Shown: positions 1 to 6,519, counted from the stretch's first letter. The stretch is 7,908 bases of DNA from Gemmatimonadota bacterium (GCA_030618065.1 JAUXEE010000075.1:1-7908), one strand, 5' to 3'. Made by a program: numbers and translations. The notes: generated by a model not told the origin, from the letters alone.

Positions 1-1
1 C

Positions 2-2587
2 ACCTCAGCCACAGTTGAGTCACTCAGGCTCCGGAGTCTGGGTCCTGCCCTGGTCTCAGGCCGGATAAGTGACGTAGCTGTGGATCCCCGGAACCGAAAC
101 GTCTGGTACGTCGGGGTTTCGTCGGGGAACGTCTGGAAGACTGAGAACCGGGGCACGACCTGGACGCCCATTTTCGATGACTATGGATCGTATTCCATCG
201 GTGCGGTGACGGTGGCCACCCGCAATCCGGACATCGTCTGGGTGGGAACGGGGGAAAACGCCTCCCAACGGAGCGCCGGATATGGGGACGGCATCTATAA
301 GAGCGTGGACGGGGGTGGCTCCTTCCGGCGCATGGGACTCGAACGCTCGGAGCATATCGGGGACATCCTGGTGGATCCCAGGAATTCCGACGTCGTCTAT
401 GCCGCCTCGCAGGGCCCCCTTTGGGCCAGCGGTGGAGACCGGGGACTCTATAAGACCTCCGATGGGGGCGAGAGTTGGGAACGGATCCTCCACGTATCGG
501 AGAACACGGGCATCGCTGGCGTCGTCTTCGATGCAGCCGACCCGGACGTGATCTATGCCGCCTCCTATCAGAGGCGGCGTCATGTGGGGCTTTTGGTGGC
601 CGGCGGACCAGAAGGGAAGATCTTCAAGTCCACCGATGCTGGAGCCACCTGGACCGAGATCATGAATGGCATGCCGAAGGTGGAGCTGGGGCGAATTGCC
701 CTGGAGGTTTCACCCCATCAACCGGGAGTGGTTTACGCATTGGTTGCGGCTCAGGATGAGGAGAGCGGGTTTTTCCGTTCCCCCGACTACGGGGAGAACT
801 GGACCAGACAGAGCGATTACGTCGTGGTGGAACCCCAGTACTACGGGGAACTTTTCGCTGACCCCCATCGCCCGGGGCGCATTTGTGCCGTGGATGTGAA
901 TATCCACTGCACGGAGGACGAGGGTGTAACCTTCGAGCGGCTTCCAGCCCAAGGGGTGCACGTGGACCACCACGAGATCGTCTTCGACCCCGTTGATCCC
1001 AACTATATGATGATCGGGAACGATGGGGGGCTATACGAGACTTGGGATGGAGGAGAGAACTGGCGGCACCATGGGAACCTCCCTGTGACCCAGTTCTATC
1101 GGGTGGGAATCGACAGCCGGGAGCCCTTCTACTGGGTGTTTGGGGGTACCCAGGACAACGGAACTCCGGGTGGCCCTTCCGGAACCAGGAACGCCGTGGG
1201 GGTGAGGAATGCGGATTGGGTGGGAATCGTGGGCGGGGACGGGTTCCAGGCCCGTATCAATCCGGAAGATCCCGGCATCGTGTACGGAATGTCTCAGGGG
1301 GCGCGCATTGCACGCGTGGATATGAAGACTGGACAATCCACCAGCATCGCTCCCGTCCACGTGGATGAAGCTGGGGACACGGTTTATTGGCACTGGGATG
1401 TTCCGCTGACCATAAGCCGGTTCGACCCTGACCGGATCTACGCTCTGGGAAGCCGCCTGGCCCGGAGCGACAACAGAGGCGACGACTGGGAGTTCATCAG
1501 CCCCGACATCAGCCGCCGGATCGACCGGGATACCCTTCCCGTCATGGGTCGCGTGTGGCCGGAGAACGCTGTCTGGAAAAACGTCTTCACCAACGAGTAC
1601 GGTATCGGTGTGGCATTCAGCGAATCCCCCTTCGATGAGAATGTTCTCTACGCTGGGACGGACGATGGGTTGATCCAGATCACGGAAGACGGTGGGGCCA
1701 CGTGGCGGAAGATGGATGGCTTCCCGGGGATCCCTACTCTGATCTATGTATCGTCCGTGGTGGCCTCGATGCATAACCCGGATCGGGTCTACGCCACCTT
1801 CAACAATCACAAACGAGGGGACTTCACCCCGTACGTCCTGGTAAGCGAAAACCGTGGTCGGACTTGGACTTCTATCGCCAGTGACCTGCCGGATCGGCAT
1901 GTGGTCTGGGATCTCGTCGAGGATCCGAAGAATGAAAACCTCCTCTTCCTGGGGACGGAATTTGGTCTCTTTTTCTCGGTGGACCGTGGGAGGAGCTGGG
2001 TGGAGTTGACGGGAGATGCACCCACCATCCCCTTCCGGGATATGGAGATCCATGAAGGCATGGGGGATCTGGTTCTGGCGACCTTCGGGAGGGGTTTCTA
2101 TGTCCTTGACGACTACACCCCACTCCGGTGGGCTACACCCGAGTCTCTCTCGAAAGAGGCGGCCCTCCTCCCGATCCGGGACACGTATGCCTATGAGCCC
2201 ATTCGGTATTTCTCGGCGGGTTCGGGCGCTGGGGCGTTCACGGCCGAGAATCCCCCATTCGGGGCTATCCTCAACTACTACCTACGGGAGTCGGTCTCCG
2301 GAGAGGGAGCGGAGGTCGTCCTGGTGGTGCGAGACCAGGCCGGGGAGGTTCTGGGGGAGGTCCCCGGGTCCAACGCCCCGGGATTCCAACGGGCAATATG
2401 GAAGCTGAGAGGCTCGGCGGCTCCACCACCGGAGGGTGTTCCTCAGCAGTCCAGGCGCCGGCAGGGTCCCATGGTGGACCCAGGAGTATTCTCCGTGACA
2501 CTCGAGGCCCGGGTCGGAGAGGACATTCGGATCCTGGCCGGACCCGAGAAGGTCAAGGTCCTGCTTCTCCCGGATACGGTCCGGTGA
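2..2587 (+). CDS. Asp-box/BNR beta-propeller protein (VPS10/sortilin-like), 5' end outside window
   Basis: This is a partial gene: 861 codons are visible and the frame is still open at the left edge. A GTG at 80 could serve as a start, but bases 2-79 continue the protein in frame and include SLGPALVSGRISDVAVDP, the usual opening of this family's first blade. Numbering from the GTG, Asp-box motifs (S/T-x-D-x-G-x-x-W style) recur about eleven times: KTENRGTTW at 20-28, then KSVDGGGSF, KTSDGGESW, KSTDAGATW, RSPDYGENW, CTEDEGVTF, ETWDGGENW, RSDNRGDDW, ITEDGGATW, VSENRGRTW and FSVDRGRSW. The middle carries HVDHHEIVFDP, GNDGGLY and GGTQDNG, hallmarks of bacterial propeller proteins often labelled 'glycosyl hydrolase' or sortilin-like. 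No glycosidase catalytic residues can be assigned, so enzymatic activity should not be assumed. A C-terminal beta-sandwich-like segment (ILNYYLRES to AIWKLR) follows. Family members are usually exported; any signal peptide would lie upstream. No membrane helix is visible. It converges on the small minus-strand gene at 2599. Confidence 0.9.
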   Translation, partial: TSATVESLRLRSLGPALVSGRISDVAVDPRNRNVWYVGVSSGNVWKTENRGTTWTPIFDDYGSYSIGAVTVATRNPDIVWVGTGENASQRSAGYGDGIYKSVDGGGSFRRMGLERSEHIGDILVDPRNSDVVYAASQGPLWASGGDRGLYKTSDGGESWERILHVSENTGIAGVVFDAADPDVIYAASYQRRRHVGLLVAGGPEGKIFKSTDAGATWTEIMNGMPKVELGRIALEVSPHQPGVVYALVAAQDEESGFFRSPDYGENWTRQSDYVVVEPQYYGELFADPHRPGRICAVDVNIHCTEDEGVTFERLPAQGVHVDHHEIVFDPVDPNYMMIGNDGGLYETWDGGENWRHHGNLPVTQFYRVGIDSREPFYWVFGGTQDNGTPGGPSGTRNAVGVRNADWVGIVGGDGFQARINPEDPGIVYGMSQGARIARVDMKTGQSTSIAPVHVDEAGDTVYWHWDVPLTISRFDPDRIYALGSRLARSDNRGDDWEFISPDISRRIDRDTLPVMGRVWPENAVWKNVFTNEYGIGVAFSESPFDENVLYAGTDDGLIQITEDGGATWRKMDGFPGIPTLIYVSSVVASMHNPDRVYATFNNHKRGDFTPYVLVSENRGRTWTSIASDLPDRHVVWDLVEDPKNENLLFLGTEFGLFFSVDRGRSWVELTGDAPTIPFRDMEIHEGMGDLVLATFGRGFYVLDDYTPLRWATPESLSKEAALLPIRDTYAYEPIRYFSAGSGAGAFTAENPPFGAILNYYLRESVSGEGAEVVLVVRDQAGEVLGEVPGSNAPGFQRAIWKLRGSAAPPPEGVPQQSRRRQGPMVDPGVFSVTLEARVGEDIRILAGPEKVKVLLLPDTVR

Positions 2588-2598
2588 GGGGAGGAGCC

Positions 2599-2775
2599 TC
2601 AGGCGAGGAAGTACACCAGTCCTGCGTAGATTCCGAGGAAAACTGCCGCGAATAGGGCTAGCTTCAGCAGCCGCTTCACCAGGGCGTAACCCAGGAAGGC
2701 CAGGAGAAACGCTGCCAGCACGAGTAGGATCTGGTTCTCGGTCAGATAGGAGAGAAGCTCAGATAGGTCGGGCAT
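2599..2775 (-). CDS. 58-aa two-helix membrane miniprotein
   Basis: The minus strand encodes 58 residues from an ATG at 2775 to a TGA at 2601-2599. A perfect GGAGG lies 6 nt before the ATG (2786-2782), one of the best ribosome-binding sites in the window. The N-terminus is short and acidic (MPDLSELLSYLTENQ). Residues 16-33 form a hydrophobic helix (ILLVLAAFLLAFLGYALV). A basic turn (K34, R35, K38) follows, then a second hydrophobic helix to the C-terminus (about 39-58, ending GLVYFLA). The positive-inside rule suggests a cytoplasmic turn with both ends outside. I do not recognise the family. The gene is divergent from the histidine kinase and ends 11 bp from the stop of the propeller gene; the two stop codons sit in the arms of a weak 5-bp stem (2585-2589/2597-2601). 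Coding status is inferred from the ribosome site plus the coherent membrane pattern. The alternative is a fortuitous hydrophobic frame. Confidence 0.72.
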   Translation of the reverse strand: MPDLSELLSYLTENQILLVLAAFLLAFLGYALVKRLLKLALFAAVFLGIYAGLVYFLA

Positions 2776-2781
2776 CCTTTT

Positions 2782-2786
2782 CCTCC
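2782..2786 (-). promoter_or_regulatory. Shine-Dalgarno of the miniprotein gene
   Basis: GGAGG on the minus strand, separated by six bases (AAAAGG) from the ATG at 2775. Its quality and spacing are the main non-composition argument that the 58-codon frame is a gene. Confidence 0.7.
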
Positions 2787-2887
2787 ACTGGCGTTTCGAA
2801 CTGAACGGGGGAGCTCTTCTTCCCCATATCCCTACCCTAAACTACGCAACTTCCCCGTTCTCGTGTTTCACCATGGTCGGAGGGAAA

Positions 2888-2902
2888 GCTTCGGTCCGAA
2901 GC
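2888..2902. repeat. 15-nt near-perfect palindrome, possible operator
   Basis: GCTTCGG-T-CCGAAGC has two 7-base complementary arms around a single central base. As RNA it would fold as a 6-bp stem with a GTC loop. It lies about 110 bp upstream of the miniprotein ATG and 190 bp upstream of the kinase ATG, a plausible place for a shared dimeric-regulator site. No T-tract follows, so a terminator is unlikely. An operator role is inferred from symmetry and position only. Confidence 0.35.
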
Positions 2903-3036
2903 CCGGCTCGTCAACGGCAGCTATTGGTTGGGATCGTCGGCGGGGCCCCTTACCGCTTTCTTACGAGACACGAACCTGATGGAGCCCCGCTCTTGTTGCT
3001 GTCCCCTCTCCCATGCGTCTAGCTTTCAGGGGCGCC

Positions 3037-3052
3037 GGGGGCGTCAGCCCCC
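3037..3052 (+). promoter_or_regulatory. GC-rich hairpin in the presumed leader of the kinase gene
   Basis: GGGGGC-GTCA-GCCCCC gives a perfect 6-bp G/C stem with a 4-base loop, followed by C and only three Ts (3054-3056). It ends 39 bases before the kinase ATG. The short T run makes it a poor intrinsic terminator. It may be an mRNA-leader structure affecting translation or attenuation, or simply a G/C-rich intergenic palindrome. An alternative pairing of AGGGG (3028-3032) with CCCCT (3050-3054) competes with it. Confidence 0.35.
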
Positions 3053-3091
3053 CTTTGCCCGGTCCCCGATGGATGTACCTTGGTCGTTGCC

Positions 3092-4783
3092 ATGAAGCCA
3101 AACCCTCCCCGTGCCCGGCGCGGGATGCCCTTGCTCCTGTATTTTCTCCTGGTCACCCTGGGCCTGTCGTTGTGGCTTGGGTTTCAGGCGGTGGGTGCGG
3201 CCCGCTCCCATCGGCGTACCGCCGAAGGAGTCCTCCGTGATTACGCGGGAATAGCTCTCGCCGAGTACTCCCGCCGGGTTCAGGACGATTTGGATCAGTT
3301 CTTCGACGAGGTCTTCCGAGACGTGCCCTGGCGCATTCGCCGGGGTCCCCCGCCATCACCGAACGTGGTTCGGCGAAGGTTGAGAAGCGCCCTTCGGGAT
3401 GTGGATTGCGAGTGCACCGAACTCAGGGCTGATGCTGTGTTTTTGGTTTTGGATATGGTCACGGGGGCGGTTTCGAGCATCCCGGATTCCTTTCCTTTCG
3501 GGGAAAAAAGCCGGGCCGCCGGCCTGGCCCGGGCCGCCTGGGAAGCCTCTCCATCTGAACGAATAGCCCTTCGGACGGTGGGGCCCGGGCAGGGGTTGGA
3601 ATCGGCCTCGGCACTCTTCTTCAATGCCTCTCTGGATGAGAGTGGGGAGGAGGGGATGGGGAGGGCTATTTACATCCTCTTCACGGGACTCGATTCAGCG
3701 GCAGAGCTTTTCGAGAGCTGGTACCATGAGGAGGGGCTCCTCCCGGAGGCCGTGGCTGGATTCCGGTCCAACGAGTCTCTTCTTTATTTGGCCGTCCGTA
3801 CGCCGGACGGTGATCCCATCTTCTTGTCCTCCATCGACCAACCGGAGGTGGCACTGACCCGGGATACTCTTCCGGATGAGTATGGGGGCCTGGTTCTGGA
3901 GGTCGCCATCCGGCCTGACGCAGCGTCCACGCTGGTCATTGGAGGGCTGCCCCGGGCGCGGCTTCCCCTCCTTCTCGCCCTCATGGTCATGACCTTGGGC
4001 GTGGGGGTGGCTGCCTTTCTCCAGATTCGAAAAGACGAAGAGCTGGCCCGAGTCAGGGACGACTTCATTTCGGGTGTGTCTCACGAGTTCCGGACTCCCC
4101 TCACACAGATTCGCATGTTCACGGAGCTTCTGGCCGATGGAAAACTCCAGACCGATGAAGAACGGGTCCGTTCCACGGATGTCATAAACCGAGAGGCCAG
4201 GCGATTGACCCACCTGGTGGAGAACATCCTGCACTTCTCCCGGGTCGGGAGAGTTCCCGGATCTCAAGGAACCACCGAACGGATTGTAGTCGAGGACGCG
4301 ATCGGAGACCTTACCGAAGCCTTTTATCCCCTCGCCCAAGCACAGGCCTGCACCTTCGAGATCGAGGTGAATCCAGTTAATCTGGTGGTTTCTGCCAGCC
4401 GGGGTGGCCTCCATCGGATGTTGGCGAACTTTCTCGACAACGCCCTGAAGTATGGTCCGGAAGGACAGACGATTGGGATCGTAGCCGTTAGCCGGGAAGG
4501 TTGGGTCCGGATCTCGGTTGAGGATGAAGGCCCTGGAATACCAGTTGGAGAGCGGGCTCGGATCTGGGACCCGTATCACCGCCTCGAACGGGATGTGGAA
4601 GGCCGGGTCAGGGGGAGTGGAATCGGCTTGTCGGTGGTGGCGGATCTGGCTCAGGCTGCAGGAGGGACGGCCTGGGTAGAGGAGGGGAAGGAAGGAGGCG
4701 CCCGGTTCGTCATCAGGCTCCCGGTCGGCGAACCAGCCCCCGATATGAGTCCGTCACTTAACGACCTCGCGGTGGGGAGTTGA
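3092..4783 (+). CDS. Membrane sensor histidine kinase, HAMP-less
   Basis: The 563-residue product (from ATG 3092) is a class I histidine kinase that should autophosphorylate and pass phosphate to the regulator encoded 3 bp downstream. A basic N-terminus (MKPNPPRARRG) precedes the first membrane helix (about 12-32). Residues 33-288 form a large extracytoplasmic sensor region beginning with a long helix and carrying a Cys-Glu-Cys at 106-108. The second membrane helix is about 291-312. The dimerisation/phosphoacceptor H-box SHEFRTPLT has His331, only about 18 residues after the helix, leaving no room for a HAMP domain. ATPase boxes follow: N-box NFLDNALK (446-453), G1 DEGPGI (478-483), an F-box-like WDPYHR (492-497) and G2 GSGIGLS (508-514). 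All catalytic motifs are intact. A TTG at 3080 is an alternative start adding four residues; neither site has a good Shine-Dalgarno, and I prefer the ATG. The signal sensed cannot be told from the sequence. Confidence 0.95.
   Translation: MKPNPPRARRGMPLLLYFLLVTLGLSLWLGFQAVGAARSHRRTAEGVLRDYAGIALAEYSRRVQDDLDQFFDEVFRDVPWRIRRGPPPSPNVVRRRLRSALRDVDCECTELRADAVFLVLDMVTGAVSSIPDSFPFGEKSRAAGLARAAWEASPSERIALRTVGPGQGLESASALFFNASLDESGEEGMGRAIYILFTGLDSAAELFESWYHEEGLLPEAVAGFRSNESLLYLAVRTPDGDPIFLSSIDQPEVALTRDTLPDEYGGLVLEVAIRPDAASTLVIGGLPRARLPLLLALMVMTLGVGVAAFLQIRKDEELARVRDDFISGVSHEFRTPLTQIRMFTELLADGKLQTDEERVRSTDVINREARRLTHLVENILHFSRVGRVPGSQGTTERIVVEDAIGDLTEAFYPLAQAQACTFEIEVNPVNLVVSASRGGLHRMLANFLDNALKYGPEGQTIGIVAVSREGWVRISVEDEGPGIPVGERARIWDPYHRLERDVEGRVRGSGIGLSVVADLAQAAGGTAWVEEGKEGGARFVIRLPVGEPAPDMSPSLNDLAVGS
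4774..4779 (+). promoter_or_regulatory. Shine-Dalgarno that fixes the GTG start of the response regulator
   Basis: GGGGAG lies inside the last codons of the kinase gene, seven bases before the GTG at 4787. It supports GTG as the regulator start and coupled translation of kinase and regulator from one mRNA. Confidence 0.6.
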
Positions 4784-4786
4784 CCT

Positions 4787-5497
4787 GTGTCCCGCATTCT
4801 GGTGGTGGAGGACAACGAGGATCTGGCCTTCGGCCTACGAAAGGTCCTGGAGTTCGAGGGGTACGAAGTGGAGGTGGCGAATGAGGGTGAGGCCGGGTTG
4901 GACTCGGCCCGGGGGGCCCCTCCGGATCTTCTGATCCTGGATATCATGCTTCCGGGAAAGAGTGGCTTCGACGTGCTCCGAGAGCTCAGAATTTCGGGTC
5001 ATCGATTCCCAATTCTGATTCTCACGGCCAGAAGCCAGGAATCCGATGTCGTTCTTGGCTTTGACTTCGGAGCTGACGACTACGTCACCAAGCCCTTCTC
5101 CACCGCTGAGCTTCTGGCCCGGGTTCGGGCTCTTCTCAGAAGAGTTCAGACAGGTACCGAGGGGAGTGCCGGAGGAAGAGAAGCCGGCGCCTCCGACGTG
5201 ATGACCTTCGGGGATGTGGAGTTGTCTTCCTCGACTCGCACGGTGTTCCGAGGGGGGGAGCCGGTGGAATTGACCCCGAAGGAGTTCGATCTCCTGGTGG
5301 CCCTCTTGGAGAGACGGGGGGCGGTCATAAGCCGACAAGAGTTGTTGAAGGAGGTCTGGGGGTATGGAAACGCCAACGTCAACACCAGGACCGTTGATGT
5401 CCACCTCTCGGAACTTCGCCGAAAACTCGAAAACGATCCGGCCCATCCCCGCTACATTCTCACGGTCAGGAAGGCTGGCTACCGTCTGTCTCGATGA
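4787..5497 (+). CDS. OmpR/PhoB-family response regulator
   Basis: This 236-residue protein is the expected partner of the upstream kinase and acts in the cytoplasm as a DNA-binding transcription regulator. The receiver domain (about 1-119) has every conserved residue: acidic pair Glu8/Asp9, phosphoacceptor Asp52 in LLILDIMLPG, Thr80, Tyr99 and Lys102 (YVTKPF). A Gly/Ala-rich linker (about 121-137) leads to a winged-helix domain (138-236) with LTPKEFDLLVALLERRG, a recognition helix around NTRTVDVHLSELRRKLE (199-215) and the terminal hairpin VRKAGYRL. Length is typical of the family. GTG was chosen because the protein then begins SRILVVEDNED, the standard first strand, with a good ribosome site upstream. 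The 3-bp gap to the kinase implies one operon. Target genes are unknown; autoregulation through the upstream intergenic region is plausible but inferred. Confidence 0.96.
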   Translation: MSRILVVEDNEDLAFGLRKVLEFEGYEVEVANEGEAGLDSARGAPPDLLILDIMLPGKSGFDVLRELRISGHRFPILILTARSQESDVVLGFDFGADDYVTKPFSTAELLARVRALLRRVQTGTEGSAGGREAGASDVMTFGDVELSSSTRTVFRGGEPVELTPKEFDLLVALLERRGAVISRQELLKEVWGYGNANVNTRTVDVHLSELRRKLENDPAHPRYILTVRKAGYRLSR

Positions 5498-5498
5498 G

Positions 5499-5591
5499 GG
5501 AGACTCTACCGGGAGCGCTTGAGGCCGGCGGGACACACATTTGTTTACGTTCCACGGGCTCCTTCGATTATATTTCAAGGATAGAGTCTCC
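5499..5591. repeat. 10-bp inverted repeat flanking an AT-rich spacer
   Basis: GGAGACTCTA (5499-5508) and TAGAGTCTCC (5582-5591) are perfect reverse complements 73 bases apart, extendable by one G-U pair (5498/5592). They begin immediately after the regulator stop and end 16 bases before the ATG at 5608, so they frame nearly the whole spacer. They could form a long-range RNA stem or be paired protein sites, but a 10-bp match at this distance can also arise by chance once in a window of this size. Confidence 0.35.
5541..5574 (+). promoter_or_regulatory. Possible promoter for the unknown downstream gene
   Basis: An AT-rich patch stands out in otherwise GC-rich DNA: TTGTTT at 5541-5546 and TATATT at 5569-5574, 34 bases before the ATG at 5608. 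The hexamers resemble -35 and -10 elements but are 22 bases apart, longer than the usual 17; shifting the upstream element gives weaker matches at 18-19. The AT-rich character itself supports this stretch being non-coding. Assignment is tentative. Confidence 0.3.
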
Positions 5592-5607
5592 TCCAAGCAA
5601 GGCGAAG

Positions 5608-6456
5608 ATGAGCGGAGAGCCGAAAGCTGAGGACGGGACCCTTTTGAAGAGGGTCCCCGTCATCGTACGGTCCTGGGATGGTCCCAATTCCCGCATCGGG
5701 CTCGAGATGGATTTGAGCGAGATGCCGTGGGGGCCTTTCGACGCTCTCGGAAAAAGGCTCAGTCTCCTCCTTCCCGCCCTGGACGAAGCCACTCCCGATG
5801 GGCTCACTTCAGAGTCTCAGGTGGAACGGGCGCTCCGTCACGTCGAACATGCGGCCAATCGCTGCGCTGAGTTCGCTCAACTGGCGAATGGCAACCAGGA
5901 GCTCTGGTTGCGGTCCCAGGAGACTTGGGAATGGATTCGGAAGTACCTGACCTCCCACTGGGTAGAGACGGTGATAGAGGGGCGGACACCGGTACCGGTT
6001 CTTTCAGAGTCTCCAGAGGCGAGGGATGGCCCGGTGATTCCACCCTTACCCGGTGCTGCCTCCACCCTGAAGGTGGCTGCCATGGCTCTTCGAGCCACTC
6101 CCCTTTCTGAATGGCGGGAGACCATGGGTGCGTTGGATCCTGAAGCCCCGACCCGGGAAGAGACGATCCAAACCCTCCTTGGCGTGGCCCGAATCCTGAG
6201 TGGCCAGGCGCCGGAGGGGACCACGGCGCCGGCTGAGCTCTCCAACCCGCATGCGGCGACCTCACTCGAGGCCGCCTCCTCACCCGAAGCCGCCCCCTCA
6301 CCCGAACCGAACCCGGCGCCTCAAAATGAGGCGGATCCCGATCAGATATCCTTCGATTTCGCCAGGGGGTACGACGAGGGTTATCAGATGGGTCGGCGGG
6401 TGGGTTTGGCCCTTGGCGCCCCCCAAGGCCCCCGCCCAGGCCCTCGCAAGGACTGA
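5608..6456 (+). CDS. Hypothetical protein with globular N-part, low-complexity linker and conserved-looking tail
   Basis: I do not recognise this family. From ATG 5608 it is 282 residues, with no signal peptide or membrane helix, so probably cytoplasmic. Residues about 10-198 look globular and partly helical, starting LLKRVPVIVRSWDGP and including a Trp-rich stretch (ELWLRSQETWEWIRKYL). Residues 199-246 are an Ala/Pro/Ser/Glu linker with short repeats (EAASSP, EAAPSP). Residues 247-270 (core SFDFARGYDEGYQMGRRVG) look ordered and may be an interaction motif; a Gly/Pro/Arg-rich end follows. An in-frame ATG at 5494 overlaps the regulator stop (ATGA) and would add 38 residues. I prefer 5608 because 5498-5607 has lower third-position GC, rare codons (TTA, ATA) and an AT-rich promoter-like patch, and because 5494 has no ribosome site. 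Strand choice is supported by composition: the opposite frame is Arg/Pro-rich. It may be transcribed with the two-component genes, but no functional link is shown. Confidence 0.75.
   Translation: MSGEPKAEDGTLLKRVPVIVRSWDGPNSRIGLEMDLSEMPWGPFDALGKRLSLLLPALDEATPDGLTSESQVERALRHVEHAANRCAEFAQLANGNQELWLRSQETWEWIRKYLTSHWVETVIEGRTPVPVLSESPEARDGPVIPPLPGAASTLKVAAMALRATPLSEWRETMGALDPEAPTREETIQTLLGVARILSGQAPEGTTAPAELSNPHAATSLEAASSPEAAPSPEPNPAPQNEADPDQISFDFARGYDEGYQMGRRVGLALGAPQGPRPGPRKD
6250..6309 (+). repeat. Degenerate 18-bp tandem repeat inside the unknown gene
   Basis: Two adjacent 18-bp units (6268-6285 and 6286-6303) match at 16 of 18 positions. A weaker unit precedes them (6250-6267, about 12 of 18) and a partial one follows. 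They encode six-residue steps HAATSL, EAASSP, EAAPSP and EPNPAP in the flexible linker. The period is a multiple of three, so copy-number change would alter linker length without a frameshift. Confidence 0.6.
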
Positions 6457-6519
6457 GCCGGGTACCGACGGCCTCCCCCATCAGCTTCCGGCTCTGGAAA
6501 GTGGCTTTGTTCCCTTTCC

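Larger units (their letters stand above)
2776..3091. other. Divergent intergenic region between miniprotein and histidine kinase
   Basis: These 316 bases separate two divergent genes and should hold the promoters of both. I find no convincing -35/-10 pair on either strand. Two structures stand out: a near-perfect palindrome at 2888-2902 and a GC-rich hairpin at 3037-3052. An 8-bp GGGGCCCC palindrome is at 2942-2949. A 49-codon open frame on the plus strand (ATG 2873 to TAG 3020-3022) lacks a ribosome-binding site, and I do not call it a gene. No repeat array or RNA gene is evident. Confidence 0.6.

Noticed and set aside
1031..2053. A 340-codon open frame on the minus strand inside the propeller gene
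   Set aside because: It lies wholly antisense to a gene with clear family motifs, shows Pro/His/Arg-rich composition and no recognisable domain. It is a by-product of GC-rich codon usage.
2585..2601. A stem formed by TGAGG and CCTCA over the two convergent stop codons
   Set aside because: There are only five pairs and no T-tract. The symmetry comes partly from the two TGA stops themselves.
2873..3022. A 49-codon plus-strand frame starting ATG 2873, ending in TAG in the same frame as the kinase
   Set aside because: It has no ribosome-binding site and no recognisable features. The shared frame with the kinase looks coincidental, though a disrupted N-terminal extension cannot be fully excluded.
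3069..3095. An 8-codon leader frame whose TGA overlaps the kinase ATG
   Set aside because: It is very short, and such overlaps occur often by chance. There is no amino-acid run suggesting attenuation.
3695..4579. A 294-codon minus-strand open frame inside the histidine kinase
   Set aside because: It is antisense to conserved kinase motifs and has no family features of its own.
4835..5596. A 253-codon minus-strand open frame across the response regulator
   Set aside because: It mirrors the regulator coding sequence, and the plus strand carries all receiver and winged-helix residues.
6455..6494. GAGCCGG (6455-6461) and CCGGCTC (6488-6494) as a terminator between convergent genes
   Set aside because: The stem is 7 bp with a 26-base loop and no following T-tract on either strand, too weak to call.
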